A stretch of DNA of 64,000 nucleotides from Bog-105 sp965277855 (GTDB lineage Bacteria; Acidobacteriota; Terriglobia; Bryobacterales; Bryobacteraceae), in NCBI GenBank assembly GCA_965277855.1, contig OZ255847.1, forward strand, positions 2,418,001-2,482,000. Direction: 5' to 3'. The notes under the pieces are model-generated. The model was not told the origin of the DNA and searched no databases. It saw only the letters and a program-made list of their open reading frames with translations. This document shows positions 9,624-17,300 of the stretch, one piece after another; position 1 is the stretch's first letter; every line of letters starts with the position of its first letter. The translations under genes were made by a program, and so were the position numbers.

Positions 9624-9815
9624 TTGAAGCCCAATCACACGTCCGTTGACGAATTACGTGAGCGCAAGTCAGAACCGTCCGACTTGCCCTCGCCAAAATT
9701 TTCTCGATCAATAGTAGCCGTCTTTGGCATTGCGCTCGAAATCGTCTCAGGCGCATTCTCACTCGCTGCATGCAACAGCTTGTCGCTCGACGAGAGCATC
9801 TACTCGCAATGTTAG
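9624..9815 (+). CDS. Small membrane protein, paralogue A (KPN/SLDESIY)
   Basis: A 63-aa frame with TTG start, beginning with KPN and ending SLSLDESIYSQC, with one hydrophobic segment (SIVAVFGIALEIVSGAFSLA). The ORF at 10264 has the same landmarks in the same order. At KPN, VFG and SLDESIY every nucleotide difference between the two falls in a third codon position and is silent. That argues the frame is or recently was translated. No ribosome-binding site is seen. No family is recognised; a dispersed repeat derived from an old gene is the alternative. Confidence 0.4.
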   Translation: MKPNHTSVDELRERKSEPSDLPSPKFSRSIVAVFGIALEIVSGAFSLAACNSLSLDESIYSQC

Positions 9816-9837
9816 AAATAACTAAGAATCAGAACCG

Positions 9838-10179
9838 ATGAAATGCCCGCGATGTCATTTCTTTACAAGTCCGAACAAGGATATATTCCGTAAGAACTTA
9901 TCGTGCCCTCGATGCGGAACGGATCTGATGGTATCCGAGAGTTACCTGCGAGGGCTATGGTTTGTAAGTTACGGGATGGCCGTTGCCTTGGCATGGTTGC
10001 TCGTTTTAGGGTATGGACCGTTTCGATTAATGATCGGATTACTTATAGTGCTGACCGTGGTTTATCCTTTGGCCTTCCTGTTTTTCTGGATTCTGGTCCG
10101 AGTGGGTCCGTGGTTTGTCCGCCCGCGGCTGGTATTGCGTCGCGAAGGGTCATTTACTCGCCTAGGCTTAGACCGGTGA
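9838..10179 (+). CDS. Zinc-ribbon membrane protein, hypothetical
   Basis: A 113-aa protein starting MKCPRCHFF, with a second knuckle SCPRCGTDL about 20 residues later, so four Cys form a likely zinc ribbon. Two or three hydrophobic helices follow (LWFVSYGMAVALAWLLVLGY, LMIGLLIVLTVVYPLAFLFFWILV). The tail RPRLVLRREGSFTRLGLDR is basic. Similar cytosolic zinc-ribbon plus transmembrane proteins are common and mostly uncharacterised. It is placed between the two paralogous small ORFs at 9624 and 10264. Confidence 0.6.
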   Translation: MKCPRCHFFTSPNKDIFRKNLSCPRCGTDLMVSESYLRGLWFVSYGMAVALAWLLVLGYGPFRLMIGLLIVLTVVYPLAFLFFWILVRVGPWFVRPRLVLRREGSFTRLGLDR

Positions 10180-10263
10180 AGATAATAACAGCAGATTGGA
10201 GGAAAGCTGCTCTAGGCAAATCACTTCGCGCCCCAATCGGAGCATGCTTGTCTTCTTTGAAAC

Positions 10264-10590
10264 TTGAAACCCAACAAAGCGCAAGTTCTAACTTCGGACT
10301 GGCACCTGACCAGTTTTGCGCAAAATCGCGGCCGACTATCGAGGTTATCGGCTGCTGCAATTGTGTTCGGAGCCATCGGAGTAGCCCTCGCGCTTGACGC
10401 TCGAAAGGGCCTTTCACTCGACGAAAGCATATACTTATTCAGAATTTTGCATGGCGACGGCGACGCAGCCGCCCCCCAGTTCGACACTGCGGCGAATCAA
10501 GACTGCAAGAAATCGTTAAAAAAGACGTATTGCGAGACGACACGTCTGCCAACCGCCAAAACCCCGCGTAACCGCCGGTTTAGAAATTAA
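10264..10590 (+). CDS. Small membrane protein, paralogue B (KPN/SLDESIY)
   Basis: A TTG-started frame with KPNKAQ at the start, one hydrophobic helix (AAAIVFGAIGVALALDA) and then LSLDESIYLF. It is the partner of the ORF at 9624, with only silent differences in the conserved motifs. It continues for about 50 further residues that paralogue A lacks (DCKKSLKKTYCE...). Its 3' end overlaps the end of the convergent receptor gene by 11 bp. The tail beyond SLDESIY may be read-through into unrelated sequence. Function unknown. Confidence 0.35.
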   Translation: MKPNKAQVLTSDWHLTSFAQNRGRLSRLSAAAIVFGAIGVALALDARKGLSLDESIYLFRILHGDGDAAAPQFDTAANQDCKKSLKKTYCETTRLPTAKTPRNRRFRN

Positions 10591-13543
10591 GCCGTAGCGC
10601 CAGCTGAATACGGCGCGGCGTACCGGTTCCAACGGCTCCCGTATTCAGCACGTTCGTGATGATGCCAAAGCTCCCCGAGGAGATGTCGGACGAGGGCGCC
10701 GCATAGGCCGGGTGATTGAAGAGATTGAAGGCCTCGGCGCGAAACAAGAGGTTAAACCGCTCAGTGAGCGCGAACGATTTCTGTAGCGCAGCGTCAATCT
10801 CGTACCAGCCCGGCGCGCGGCCCGCATTGCGGCCGAGAGTCCCGTAGGTTCCCGGGGCCGGCACGGCGAAGGCAGCCGGATTGAACCAATTATTAATTGT
10901 CTGATGGGCCGGATAGAGAGGCACTCCAGGAACAAGGTCCGGACGCTGGCTCGAGTTATTACCGTCGGCAAAGTCACTTCGGTCGCGAGAGACGGTGATG
11001 TCCACCGGCAGGCCGCTGTTCGCGGAAGCGATACCTGAAACTTCCCAGCCACCCAGGATCTGCCCGGCGAAATTTCGCGTATTCAGGAAACGGCGTCCCG
11101 GGCCGACGGGCAATTGATAAATAGCATTGGTGCTCAGGGTGTGGCGCAGATCGTAGTCCGAATCGCTGCGGTCGCACACCCGGCAGTTCTGGTTCTGAAA
11201 GGAAATACTTTCGCCCGCTCCAAACGAGCCGTCCGCAATAGCATGACCCCACTGATATTGGGTTTGCCAGAGCAGTCCCCCGCTCAAACGCTTCTGCAGC
11301 GACAGTTGCAAGGCTTGGAATGAATCGTTCGAGGTGTTGGACTTATAGCCATACTGCGAGAACTGCGGCAGGGGGCGCGTGCCGGTGGCCGGGTTAATTA
11401 AATTGACTTGATAGCGATCGAATAAGTGACGGCCGTTGCTGCCGAGATAACCCACTTGCGCCTGAAACTGACCAGGAAGCTGCTGCTGTACCAGGAAGTC
11501 CCATTCCTGATAGGAGAGATCTTTGCGAAACCGGTCGATCGCTTTCGGCGCGAATAGTGCGTTGGCGGGAGTGATGAATGGGTCGATCGGATAGCTGATG
11601 GCCGGGTTGTCGCTGGATGTGATCGAATAACGCGGCACGGCGCTCTCCAGCGGATCGCTGAAGTCGTCGTTTTGATTGGCCCCGTAGTAGATGCCGAACC
11701 CGGTGCGAATCACCGTGTGTCCGCCGAGGGCTTCCGGCGTCCAGGCGATGCCGATACGCGGACCCCAGTCGTTGTAATTCGGTTGATAATAGGGCGTCCC
11801 TGGCGGACAGAAGCCGCCGCAGCCGTTTATATCGACGACCGCGGAACGATTGAGAACCTCTTTAGCCACCGAGTAGAACTCATAGCGCAGGCCAAGGTTC
11901 ACCGTCAGATTCGGTGTGGCTTTCCATTCATCCTGCACGTAACCCATGTAGAACGTGCGCCTGTTCCCGCGCACCCCTTCGCCTGCCAGCAGGCCGATAC
12001 TGTCGGGTTGATTATTGATCAATTGCGTGGGGTCGGAAAAATCGATCGATGAGGTCTGAATCGAGTTGCCGGCGTTGTTCAGCCGGATGCGGCGAATCTC
12101 CACACCTGCTTTTAAGGTGTGACGGCCCAGAATCTTGGTGAGATTGTCGATGTAGGAGAAGGTAGTGCCTACCTCCACGTCGAGCGAGTTGGCATTCAGC
12201 GGATCGAAGCTTGAAGTGCTCACATTGATGGGGGAGGTGCCGATGATCGTGTTGTGGTAGTTCACGCGATTTAAGCCGAACTTCAGCTCGTTCACCAATG
12301 TCGGGGAGAAGATGTGCTGGAACTGCACGGCCAGATTTTCGGGGATCACCGGAATTCGATTGAGGGTGCCGAGCGCGTCCTGCGGGCTTTGAATCAGCGC
12401 GTTATCGATGTTGTAGCGAACATAGGCCGTGCTCTTGTCGTCGAACCGGTAATCGAACCGGAAGAGGCCCGTATCCTCGCGCACCGTATTCCTCACGCCA
12501 ACGGTCAACAAGTCGGTATCTCCATCAATCGGCGTCTGACCCATTGGATAAGCATTGATGAGCGGCGTCAGCGCGGGTGAAGTGCTAATGACGTTGGACC
12601 GGAATGATGCGCTGGGCACAAAGGAGCTGAACGTCTGCCCCAGGGACTGGCGCAACCCCTCGTAATTCACAAAGAAAAACGCTTTGTCTTTCACCACGGG
12701 TCCGCCCAGCTCCGCGCCGAATTGATTCAAGCGAAAAGGAGGAATCTGCGAAGGATCGAACGGCGACCGGGTATCCAGCTTATCGTTACGAAAATAGTCG
12801 TACGCCGTGCCATGCCATTGGTTGGAGCCGCTTTTTGAAACAACGTTCACCTGAGCGCCTCCGGCGGCCCCGCTTTCCGCTGTGTAATTGGCGGTGGCAA
12901 CTTTGAACTCGTCGATCGAATCGAGCGAGATGTTCAGGCGCGTGTCGGCTTTCTGTGTTTGCTCCTGAACGCCGCTGGTGTCGATCCCGTCGAAAGTGAA
13001 ATTGCTGTCGTCGAGCGAGTGTCCGTTAAAGCGAATGTCGCGCTGCTGGCCGCCGCCCGCGTTCACCGCTCCAGGCGCCAGCGTCATCAGCGAGGCCCAG
13101 TTGCGTCCGTTTAACGGAATATCCGCAATCTGCGGCGCTTCGATATTAATGCCCTGCTCGGCGGAAGTCCGGTTCAGCGAATCGCTGGGAGCCGTTACAG
13201 TCACCTGCTCCGTCGCGCTGCCGACCTGCAAGGTCGCGTCTACCGTTCGTACCTGTCCAAAAAGCAAATCGACGTGATCGACCACCATTGGTTTAAAATG
13301 ATCGCTGCTGATCGTGATCTGATAAGTGCCCACCGGCAGCGAGTTAAACGAATAGATCCCGCTGGCGTTACTTTTATCGGATCGCTGCAACTGCGTGGCG
13401 GGAGCCAATAAAGAGACTGATGCCCCTACAATCAGTGCCCCTGAACTATCTTTTACTGTGCCGCTGATCGCCGCTCGATCCTGCGCGAACAGAGCCGACG
13501 CGCCCAGAAACACGGCCAAAAAACATCTGTATGTGTAACTCAC
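10580..13543 (-). CDS. Oar-like TonB-dependent outer-membrane receptor
   Basis: A 987-aa outer-membrane protein. The signal peptide is MSYTYRCFLAVFLGASALFAQ. A carboxypeptidase-regulatory-like domain follows (ISGTVKDSSGALIVGASV, about 25-105), then a plug region (IADIPLNGRNWASLMTLAPG, about 135-250) and a barrel ending RIQLALRLNF. It is shorter than the other two receptors in the window and shares only family-level similarity with them. It is monocistronic, with a 340-bp upstream gap. No substrate can be inferred from context. Confidence 0.9.
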   Translation of the reverse strand: MSYTYRCFLAVFLGASALFAQDRAAISGTVKDSSGALIVGASVSLLAPATQLQRSDKSNASGIYSFNSLPVGTYQITISSDHFKPMVVDHVDLLFGQVRTVDATLQVGSATEQVTVTAPSDSLNRTSAEQGINIEAPQIADIPLNGRNWASLMTLAPGAVNAGGGQQRDIRFNGHSLDDSNFTFDGIDTSGVQEQTQKADTRLNISLDSIDEFKVATANYTAESGAAGGAQVNVVSKSGSNQWHGTAYDYFRNDKLDTRSPFDPSQIPPFRLNQFGAELGGPVVKDKAFFFVNYEGLRQSLGQTFSSFVPSASFRSNVISTSPALTPLINAYPMGQTPIDGDTDLLTVGVRNTVREDTGLFRFDYRFDDKSTAYVRYNIDNALIQSPQDALGTLNRIPVIPENLAVQFQHIFSPTLVNELKFGLNRVNYHNTIIGTSPINVSTSSFDPLNANSLDVEVGTTFSYIDNLTKILGRHTLKAGVEIRRIRLNNAGNSIQTSSIDFSDPTQLINNQPDSIGLLAGEGVRGNRRTFYMGYVQDEWKATPNLTVNLGLRYEFYSVAKEVLNRSAVVDINGCGGFCPPGTPYYQPNYNDWGPRIGIAWTPEALGGHTVIRTGFGIYYGANQNDDFSDPLESAVPRYSITSSDNPAISYPIDPFITPANALFAPKAIDRFRKDLSYQEWDFLVQQQLPGQFQAQVGYLGSNGRHLFDRYQVNLINPATGTRPLPQFSQYGYKSNTSNDSFQALQLSLQKRLSGGLLWQTQYQWGHAIADGSFGAGESISFQNQNCRVCDRSDSDYDLRHTLSTNAIYQLPVGPGRRFLNTRNFAGQILGGWEVSGIASANSGLPVDITVSRDRSDFADGNNSSQRPDLVPGVPLYPAHQTINNWFNPAAFAVPAPGTYGTLGRNAGRAPGWYEIDAALQKSFALTERFNLLFRAEAFNLFNHPAYAAPSSDISSGSFGIITNVLNTGAVGTGTPRRIQLALRLNF

Positions 13544-13884
13544 AAATCCCCTAAGCGTTCCTCAGTTTAAGGGTTTCGAGTTACAGCGGTATTGCAAAGC
13601 GGCTAGCGGAAAAAATATAGTTTCAGGCTTGCTTTTTCAGGCAATCTTCAGTTTCTTCGAAGAAATGGCGATCACGCCTTACCTGAGCCACTGCAAATAC
13701 GATCAGCACCAACCGGTCCAGGCGATTTGGGTCTGCATTTATCAGCTTCTGCTTTCGAGTGATAAGAAAGCGGCCCACAGCCGTTCCCTCTGCACTTTGA
13801 GGAACACGCACGACGGGCCGCGTCGCCGGTAGGCGACCCTGCGAGTTCCTTTTCTATCTGTTGCCGTGGGCCGGCCTGTTCGCT
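13544..13884. other. Intergenic region upstream of receptor
   Basis: About 340 bases with no convincing gene. It holds the presumed promoter of the minus-strand receptor and the 3' end of the VOC gene. A perfect 6-bp hairpin (GTCGCC-GGTA-GGCGAC, 13822-13837) lies about 50 bp after the VOC stop on the minus strand. It has no U-run, so it is at best a weak terminator. Confidence 0.4.
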
Positions 13885-14343
13885 TCAGCTGCTGCTTGCG
13901 GCTTGGCTTGTGAACATCGCTTCCATGCGGGTTTGCATTTCGGCGGGATCCACATCTTCCTTGTGGGTGCCGATGCTCCACTGATACCCGAAAGGATCGA
14001 TCAGCGTGCCCGTGCGGTCGCCATAAAATTGATCGGCTACTGGTCTCTTGATCGTGGCCCCGGCTCGAATGGCGATGGGAAATGCCTGGTCCACATCGTC
14101 CACGTAAAGCATGAAGGCGGCAGGCGAACCGCCCAGTGATTCCGGACTTTTATTTCCCCAGGCAGGCGCCTCGTCTCCGAGCATAACGCGAGAATCGCCG
14201 ATCAACATTTCCGCATGAGCCGTTCCGCCATCGGGCATCTTCAAGCGCATTACCTCCTTCGCTCCAAATGCGGCTTCGTAGAAGCGCAGAGCTTGTTCGG
14301 CATTCTTGAAAGTCAGGTAAGGCGTCAGAGAATTAGCAGGCAT
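13885..14343 (-). CDS. VOC-family (PhnB/glyoxalase-like) protein
   Basis: A 152-aa vicinal-oxygen-chelate protein with two betaalphabetabetabeta modules. The first is LTPYLTFKNAEQALRFYEAAFGAKE with AHAEMLIGDSRVMLGDE; the second is AFMLYVDDVDQAFPIAIRAGA with FYGDRTGTLIDPFGYQWSIGTH. This is the PhnB-like branch, whose substrates are mostly unknown (metal-dependent isomerase, dioxygenase or resistance roles). The start ATG is only 3 bp after the stop of the mannonate dehydratase gene on the same strand, so the two form an operon. The C-terminal EDVDPAEMQTRMEAMF is typical of the subfamily. Confidence 0.85.
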   Translation of the reverse strand: MPANSLTPYLTFKNAEQALRFYEAAFGAKEVMRLKMPDGGTAHAEMLIGDSRVMLGDEAPAWGNKSPESLGGSPAAFMLYVDDVDQAFPIAIRAGATIKRPVADQFYGDRTGTLIDPFGYQWSIGTHKEDVDPAEMQTRMEAMFTSQAASSS

Positions 14344-14346
14344 GTG

Positions 14347-15555
14347 TTAGCTTCTCCTCGAAAGCGCACAGGGCACGGCTGCGAGCCGCCATTCAGCAAA
14401 GGAACTCGCCTGTCCTTCGGGCGGCGCGCTTGATAACGGGCCCGTTGTGCGCGTGTTCTTCAGAAGCGATAAGGAAGCTTGCAGCATAGCTCTGGCATAG
14501 GCGATATCGTAGACCATGCCGGTGTAGCCGCCGCCTCCGGGGTACTGATTTTTGATACCGCGCTCGCGGTCTACGTCGAGGGCGCGCTCATGTTCGGGGT
14601 ACAGCAGGCGCGGATAGTTATGCTTCACTAACTCGCGCATAATCGCGAACATATCATTGTCGCCCTCGTCGATAAATACCTCGGTGTACTCTTCATAGGG
14701 CTTGCGCACACGCACATTGCGATAGTGGACGTGGTTGATGCGATCTTTGCTTGCAAAGTAGCGGCACACTTCCACCGGATCGTGTCCCATCTCACGAGTA
14801 ACTCCGCAATCGAAGGTGATGCCGTTGGCCGGACTCGGCACCAGGTCGATCAAATACTTCCAGCCTTCCACCGTGCCCATAATCTGCTGGGAGCCGCGGC
14901 TCAAAGGCGCCGGCGGATCGTTGGGATGCAAGGCGAGGCGGACATGCGACTCTTCTGCGACCGGGATAACCGCTTTCAGGAAATACGCGATGTTGGTCCA
15001 CATCTCATCGAGGTGGTGAACGCCCTCCTGCGGCAGAGGCGGGAGATTTTTGACACGTTCGTAATCAAAAGCGGTCAGTCCCGCCCCGCCGCGCCCGGTT
15101 TCTTCGTAATAGCCCTCGATCAGGCGGTGGGCATAAAAGTTATATTCGACCACCGGAATGCCGGCCTTTCCAGCGGCGCGGAGTGACTTCCTTACTTTGT
15201 CGATCTCCTCGTCGCGTCCCGCACGGCCGTAGATGGTGTTGGGGAAACCGGCAATCATCAGGTTGCCCAGCGCGAGGCCGCCCGTTTTCAACTTCGTCGC
15301 GATCGCCAGCAGTTCGGCTTCGTCCCACGGAATTTTCGGGCCGCCGGAGAGAACATGATCGACCCCGATCTGCTTGATGCGTCGCATAGCGGCCTCATCG
15401 ATATCGCGCAGCGTGATCGGCGCGCACAGCTTGGGTGTCGAAGCGCTTTCCGTCAAGTTTGCGGGCCTCAGCGCGTCGGCCGCGGCCACGGAAGGCAGCA
15501 AAGCTGCTGCCGTCATTTGCTTTATCAGACCTCTTCGCGAAGGAGAGAATGCCAC
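14347..15555 (-). CDS. uxuA: Mannonate dehydratase-like protein with Tat signal
   Basis: Predicted D-mannonate dehydratase (mannonate to 2-keto-3-deoxygluconate, glucuronate catabolism). TIM-barrel landmarks are IKQIGVDHVLSGG, AGIPVVEYNFYAHR, RLALHPNDPP, ITFDCGVTREMG, HVHYRNV and FIDEGDNDMFAIMREL with a late LLYPEHE; the His, Cys and Asp/His residues match metal-binding positions of UxuA. The N-terminus (SRRGLIKQMTAAALLPSVAAA) is a twin-arginine signal, so the enzyme or a relative may act in the periplasm. E. coli UxuA has no such signal. The last 30 or so residues (TTGPLSSAPPEG...ALSRRS) look unlike the family and may be frameshifted. It could also be a related sugar-acid dehydratase or isomerase. 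Confidence 0.8.
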   Translation of the reverse strand: MAFSPSRRGLIKQMTAAALLPSVAAADALRPANLTESASTPKLCAPITLRDIDEAAMRRIKQIGVDHVLSGGPKIPWDEAELLAIATKLKTGGLALGNLMIAGFPNTIYGRAGRDEEIDKVRKSLRAAGKAGIPVVEYNFYAHRLIEGYYEETGRGGAGLTAFDYERVKNLPPLPQEGVHHLDEMWTNIAYFLKAVIPVAEESHVRLALHPNDPPAPLSRGSQQIMGTVEGWKYLIDLVPSPANGITFDCGVTREMGHDPVEVCRYFASKDRINHVHYRNVRVRKPYEEYTEVFIDEGDNDMFAIMRELVKHNYPRLLYPEHERALDVDRERGIKNQYPGGGGYTGMVYDIAYARAMLQASLSLLKNTRTTGPLSSAPPEGQASSFAEWRLAAVPCALSRRS

Positions 15556-15647
15556 CGCATTAACCTATCAAATCTGCCCGGACTTAACTAGTAACGGGAA
15601 TGCTTTTATGGAGTCTTCCTGTTGGAAACTTTCAGGAGGAGATTTAC

Positions 15648-16040
15648 ATGACATTGGCGGATGCACGTAAAGTAATAGCGGCGGCCGAGAAGAAGGCTCA
15701 GGAGATCGGGCAGCCCATGAACATCGCGGTGGTGGACGAAGGCGGAAACCTGGTGTCCCACGTGCGCATGGATAATGCCTGGCTGGGCAGCATCGACATT
15801 TCGATTAACAAGGCATTCACCTCACGCGCATTTGATATCACGACGAAAGACCTGGGGACGCATTCGCAATCGGGCGGCCAGTTCTTTGGCATTCATGCCT
15901 CGAATGGCGGACGGGTGATGATTTTTGCCGGCGGCGTTCCTTTAAAGAAAGAGGGCAAAGTCGTGGGCGCAATCGGAGTCAGCGGCGGCTCGGGCGACCA
16001 GGACCATAGCGTAGCGGAAGCCGGCGCGGCCGCATTTTAG
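15648..16040 (+). CDS. GlcG/HbpS-family heme-binding-like protein
   Basis: A 130-aa cytoplasmic protein of the GlcG/HbpS (DUF336) family, with the usual LADARKVIAAAEKKAQEIG start, MNIAVVDEGGNLVSHVRMD, and the C-terminal GAIGVSGGSGDQDHSVAEAG. ATG 15648 is preceded by CAGGAGGAG, which decides the start; the frame is open further upstream. Members bind heme or tetrapyrroles or sit in glycolate/diol oxidation operons with undefined roles. The stop is 24 bp before fdhA, which suggests cotranscription and a possible supporting role in aldehyde oxidation. That role is inferred only. Confidence 0.85.
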   Translation: MTLADARKVIAAAEKKAQEIGQPMNIAVVDEGGNLVSHVRMDNAWLGSIDISINKAFTSRAFDITTKDLGTHSQSGGQFFGIHASNGGRVMIFAGGVPLKKEGKVVGAIGVSGGSGDQDHSVAEAGAAAF

Positions 16041-16064
16041 GTTTACAGAAGAAGGAGTAGCTTT

Positions 16065-17258
16065 ATGGCAAGCAATCGTGGAGTGGCTTATATCGGAACC
16101 GGAAAAGTCGAGGTACAGACGATCGACTATCCGAAGCTCGAACACAAAGGAAAGAAACTGCCGCATGCAGTGATTTTGAAGCTTGTGGCAACTAACATCT
16201 GCGGCAGTGACCAGCACATGGTGCGGGGCCGGACTACGGCGCCGTCGGGTATGATCCTGGGCCACGAGATCACCGGCGAGGTGATCGAAAAGGGCAACGA
16301 TGTGGAGTTCTTGGAGGTCGGCGACCTGGTATCTGCGCCCTTCAACATTGCCTGCGGACGCTGCCGGAATTGCAAGGAAGGCAAGACGGGCGTTTGCCTG
16401 ACGGTGAATCCAGGAAGGCCCGGCGGCGCTTACGGCTATGTGGACATGGGTGGCTGGGTCGGCGGCCAGGCCGATTACGTGATGGTGCCCTATGCCGATT
16501 TCAACCTGCTGAAGTTCCCCGACAAGGCACAGGCGATGTCGAAAATAAACGACCTGACCCTGCTCTCCGACATTTTTCCGACCGGGTTTCACGGTGCGGT
16601 GACGGCAGGCGTTGGGCCCGGTTCAACCGTGTACGTGGCAGGCGCCGGACCAGTGGGACTAGCTTGCGCCGAGGGCTGCCGCCTGTTGGGCGCGGCCGTC
16701 GTGATCGTAGGCGACATGAATCCCGATCGATTGAAGCAGGCGAAAAGCTTTGGCTGCGAAGCCATCGATCTGTCGAAAGACGGATCGCTCGGCGACAAGA
16801 TCGCGCAGATCTTGAAAGTACCGGAAGTGGATTCGGCGGTCGACTGCGTAGGATTTGAAGCGCGAGCGCACGGGAAAGATGGCGCTGAAGCCCCGGCTAC
16901 CGTCCTGAACTCTTTAATGACGGTAACGCGGGCGGGCGGCGGCATCGGCATTCCGGGCCTCTATGTGACCGACGATCCGGGCAGTAAAGATGAGAGCGCG
17001 AAGACTGGCGTATTGGGCATTCGGATCGGCTTAGGCTGGGCCAAGTCCCATGCCTTCATGACCGGCCAATGTCCGGTCATGCGGTACAACCGGCAACTCA
17101 TGATGGCCATTCTGCATGAGCGGGCTCATCCGGCGAAGGCGGTAAACGTAGAAGTAATTCCGCTCGAGAAAGCGCCGCAAGGTTACACCGACTTCGACAA
17201 AGGCGCAGCCAAAAAGTTCGTCCTCGATCCGCATGGTTTGTTGAAGAAAACCGCCTGA
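16065..17258 (+). CDS. fdhA: Glutathione-independent formaldehyde dehydrogenase
   Basis: A 397-aa zinc-dependent, NAD-linked MDR dehydrogenase closely matching Pseudomonas FdhA in length and motifs (formaldehyde to formate with bound NAD). Catalytic zinc region: TNICGSDQHM and LGHEITGEV. Structural zinc: CGRCRNCKEGKTGVC. Rossmann fold: VAGAGPVGLACA. The FdhA-specific insertion GGAYGYVDMGGWVGGQADYV is present. ATG 16065 follows GAAGGAG. It sits between a GlcG/HbpS-like gene and mgtE on the same strand with gaps of 24 and 42 bp. The role is formaldehyde detoxification or methyl-group oxidation in the cytoplasm. Confidence 0.9.
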   Translation: MASNRGVAYIGTGKVEVQTIDYPKLEHKGKKLPHAVILKLVATNICGSDQHMVRGRTTAPSGMILGHEITGEVIEKGNDVEFLEVGDLVSAPFNIACGRCRNCKEGKTGVCLTVNPGRPGGAYGYVDMGGWVGGQADYVMVPYADFNLLKFPDKAQAMSKINDLTLLSDIFPTGFHGAVTAGVGPGSTVYVAGAGPVGLACAEGCRLLGAAVVIVGDMNPDRLKQAKSFGCEAIDLSKDGSLGDKIAQILKVPEVDSAVDCVGFEARAHGKDGAEAPATVLNSLMTVTRAGGGIGIPGLYVTDDPGSKDESAKTGVLGIRIGLGWAKSHAFMTGQCPVMRYNRQLMMAILHERAHPAKAVNVEVIPLEKAPQGYTDFDKGAAKKFVLDPHGLLKKTA

Positions 17259-17300
17259 TTAAACGCCCTTCGGCCGCCTGCTCCGGTTAGGATTGAAAAG

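Noticed and set aside
9620..10560. Integron-like gene cassette array (small ORFs, a RYYYAAC-like ACCCAAC)
   Set aside because: No paired GTTRRRY site at the right spacing, no imperfect attC palindromes and no integrase in the window.
17259..17300. Mg2+ riboswitch (M-box) before mgtE
   Set aside because: The gap to fdhA is only 42 bp, too short for an M-box.
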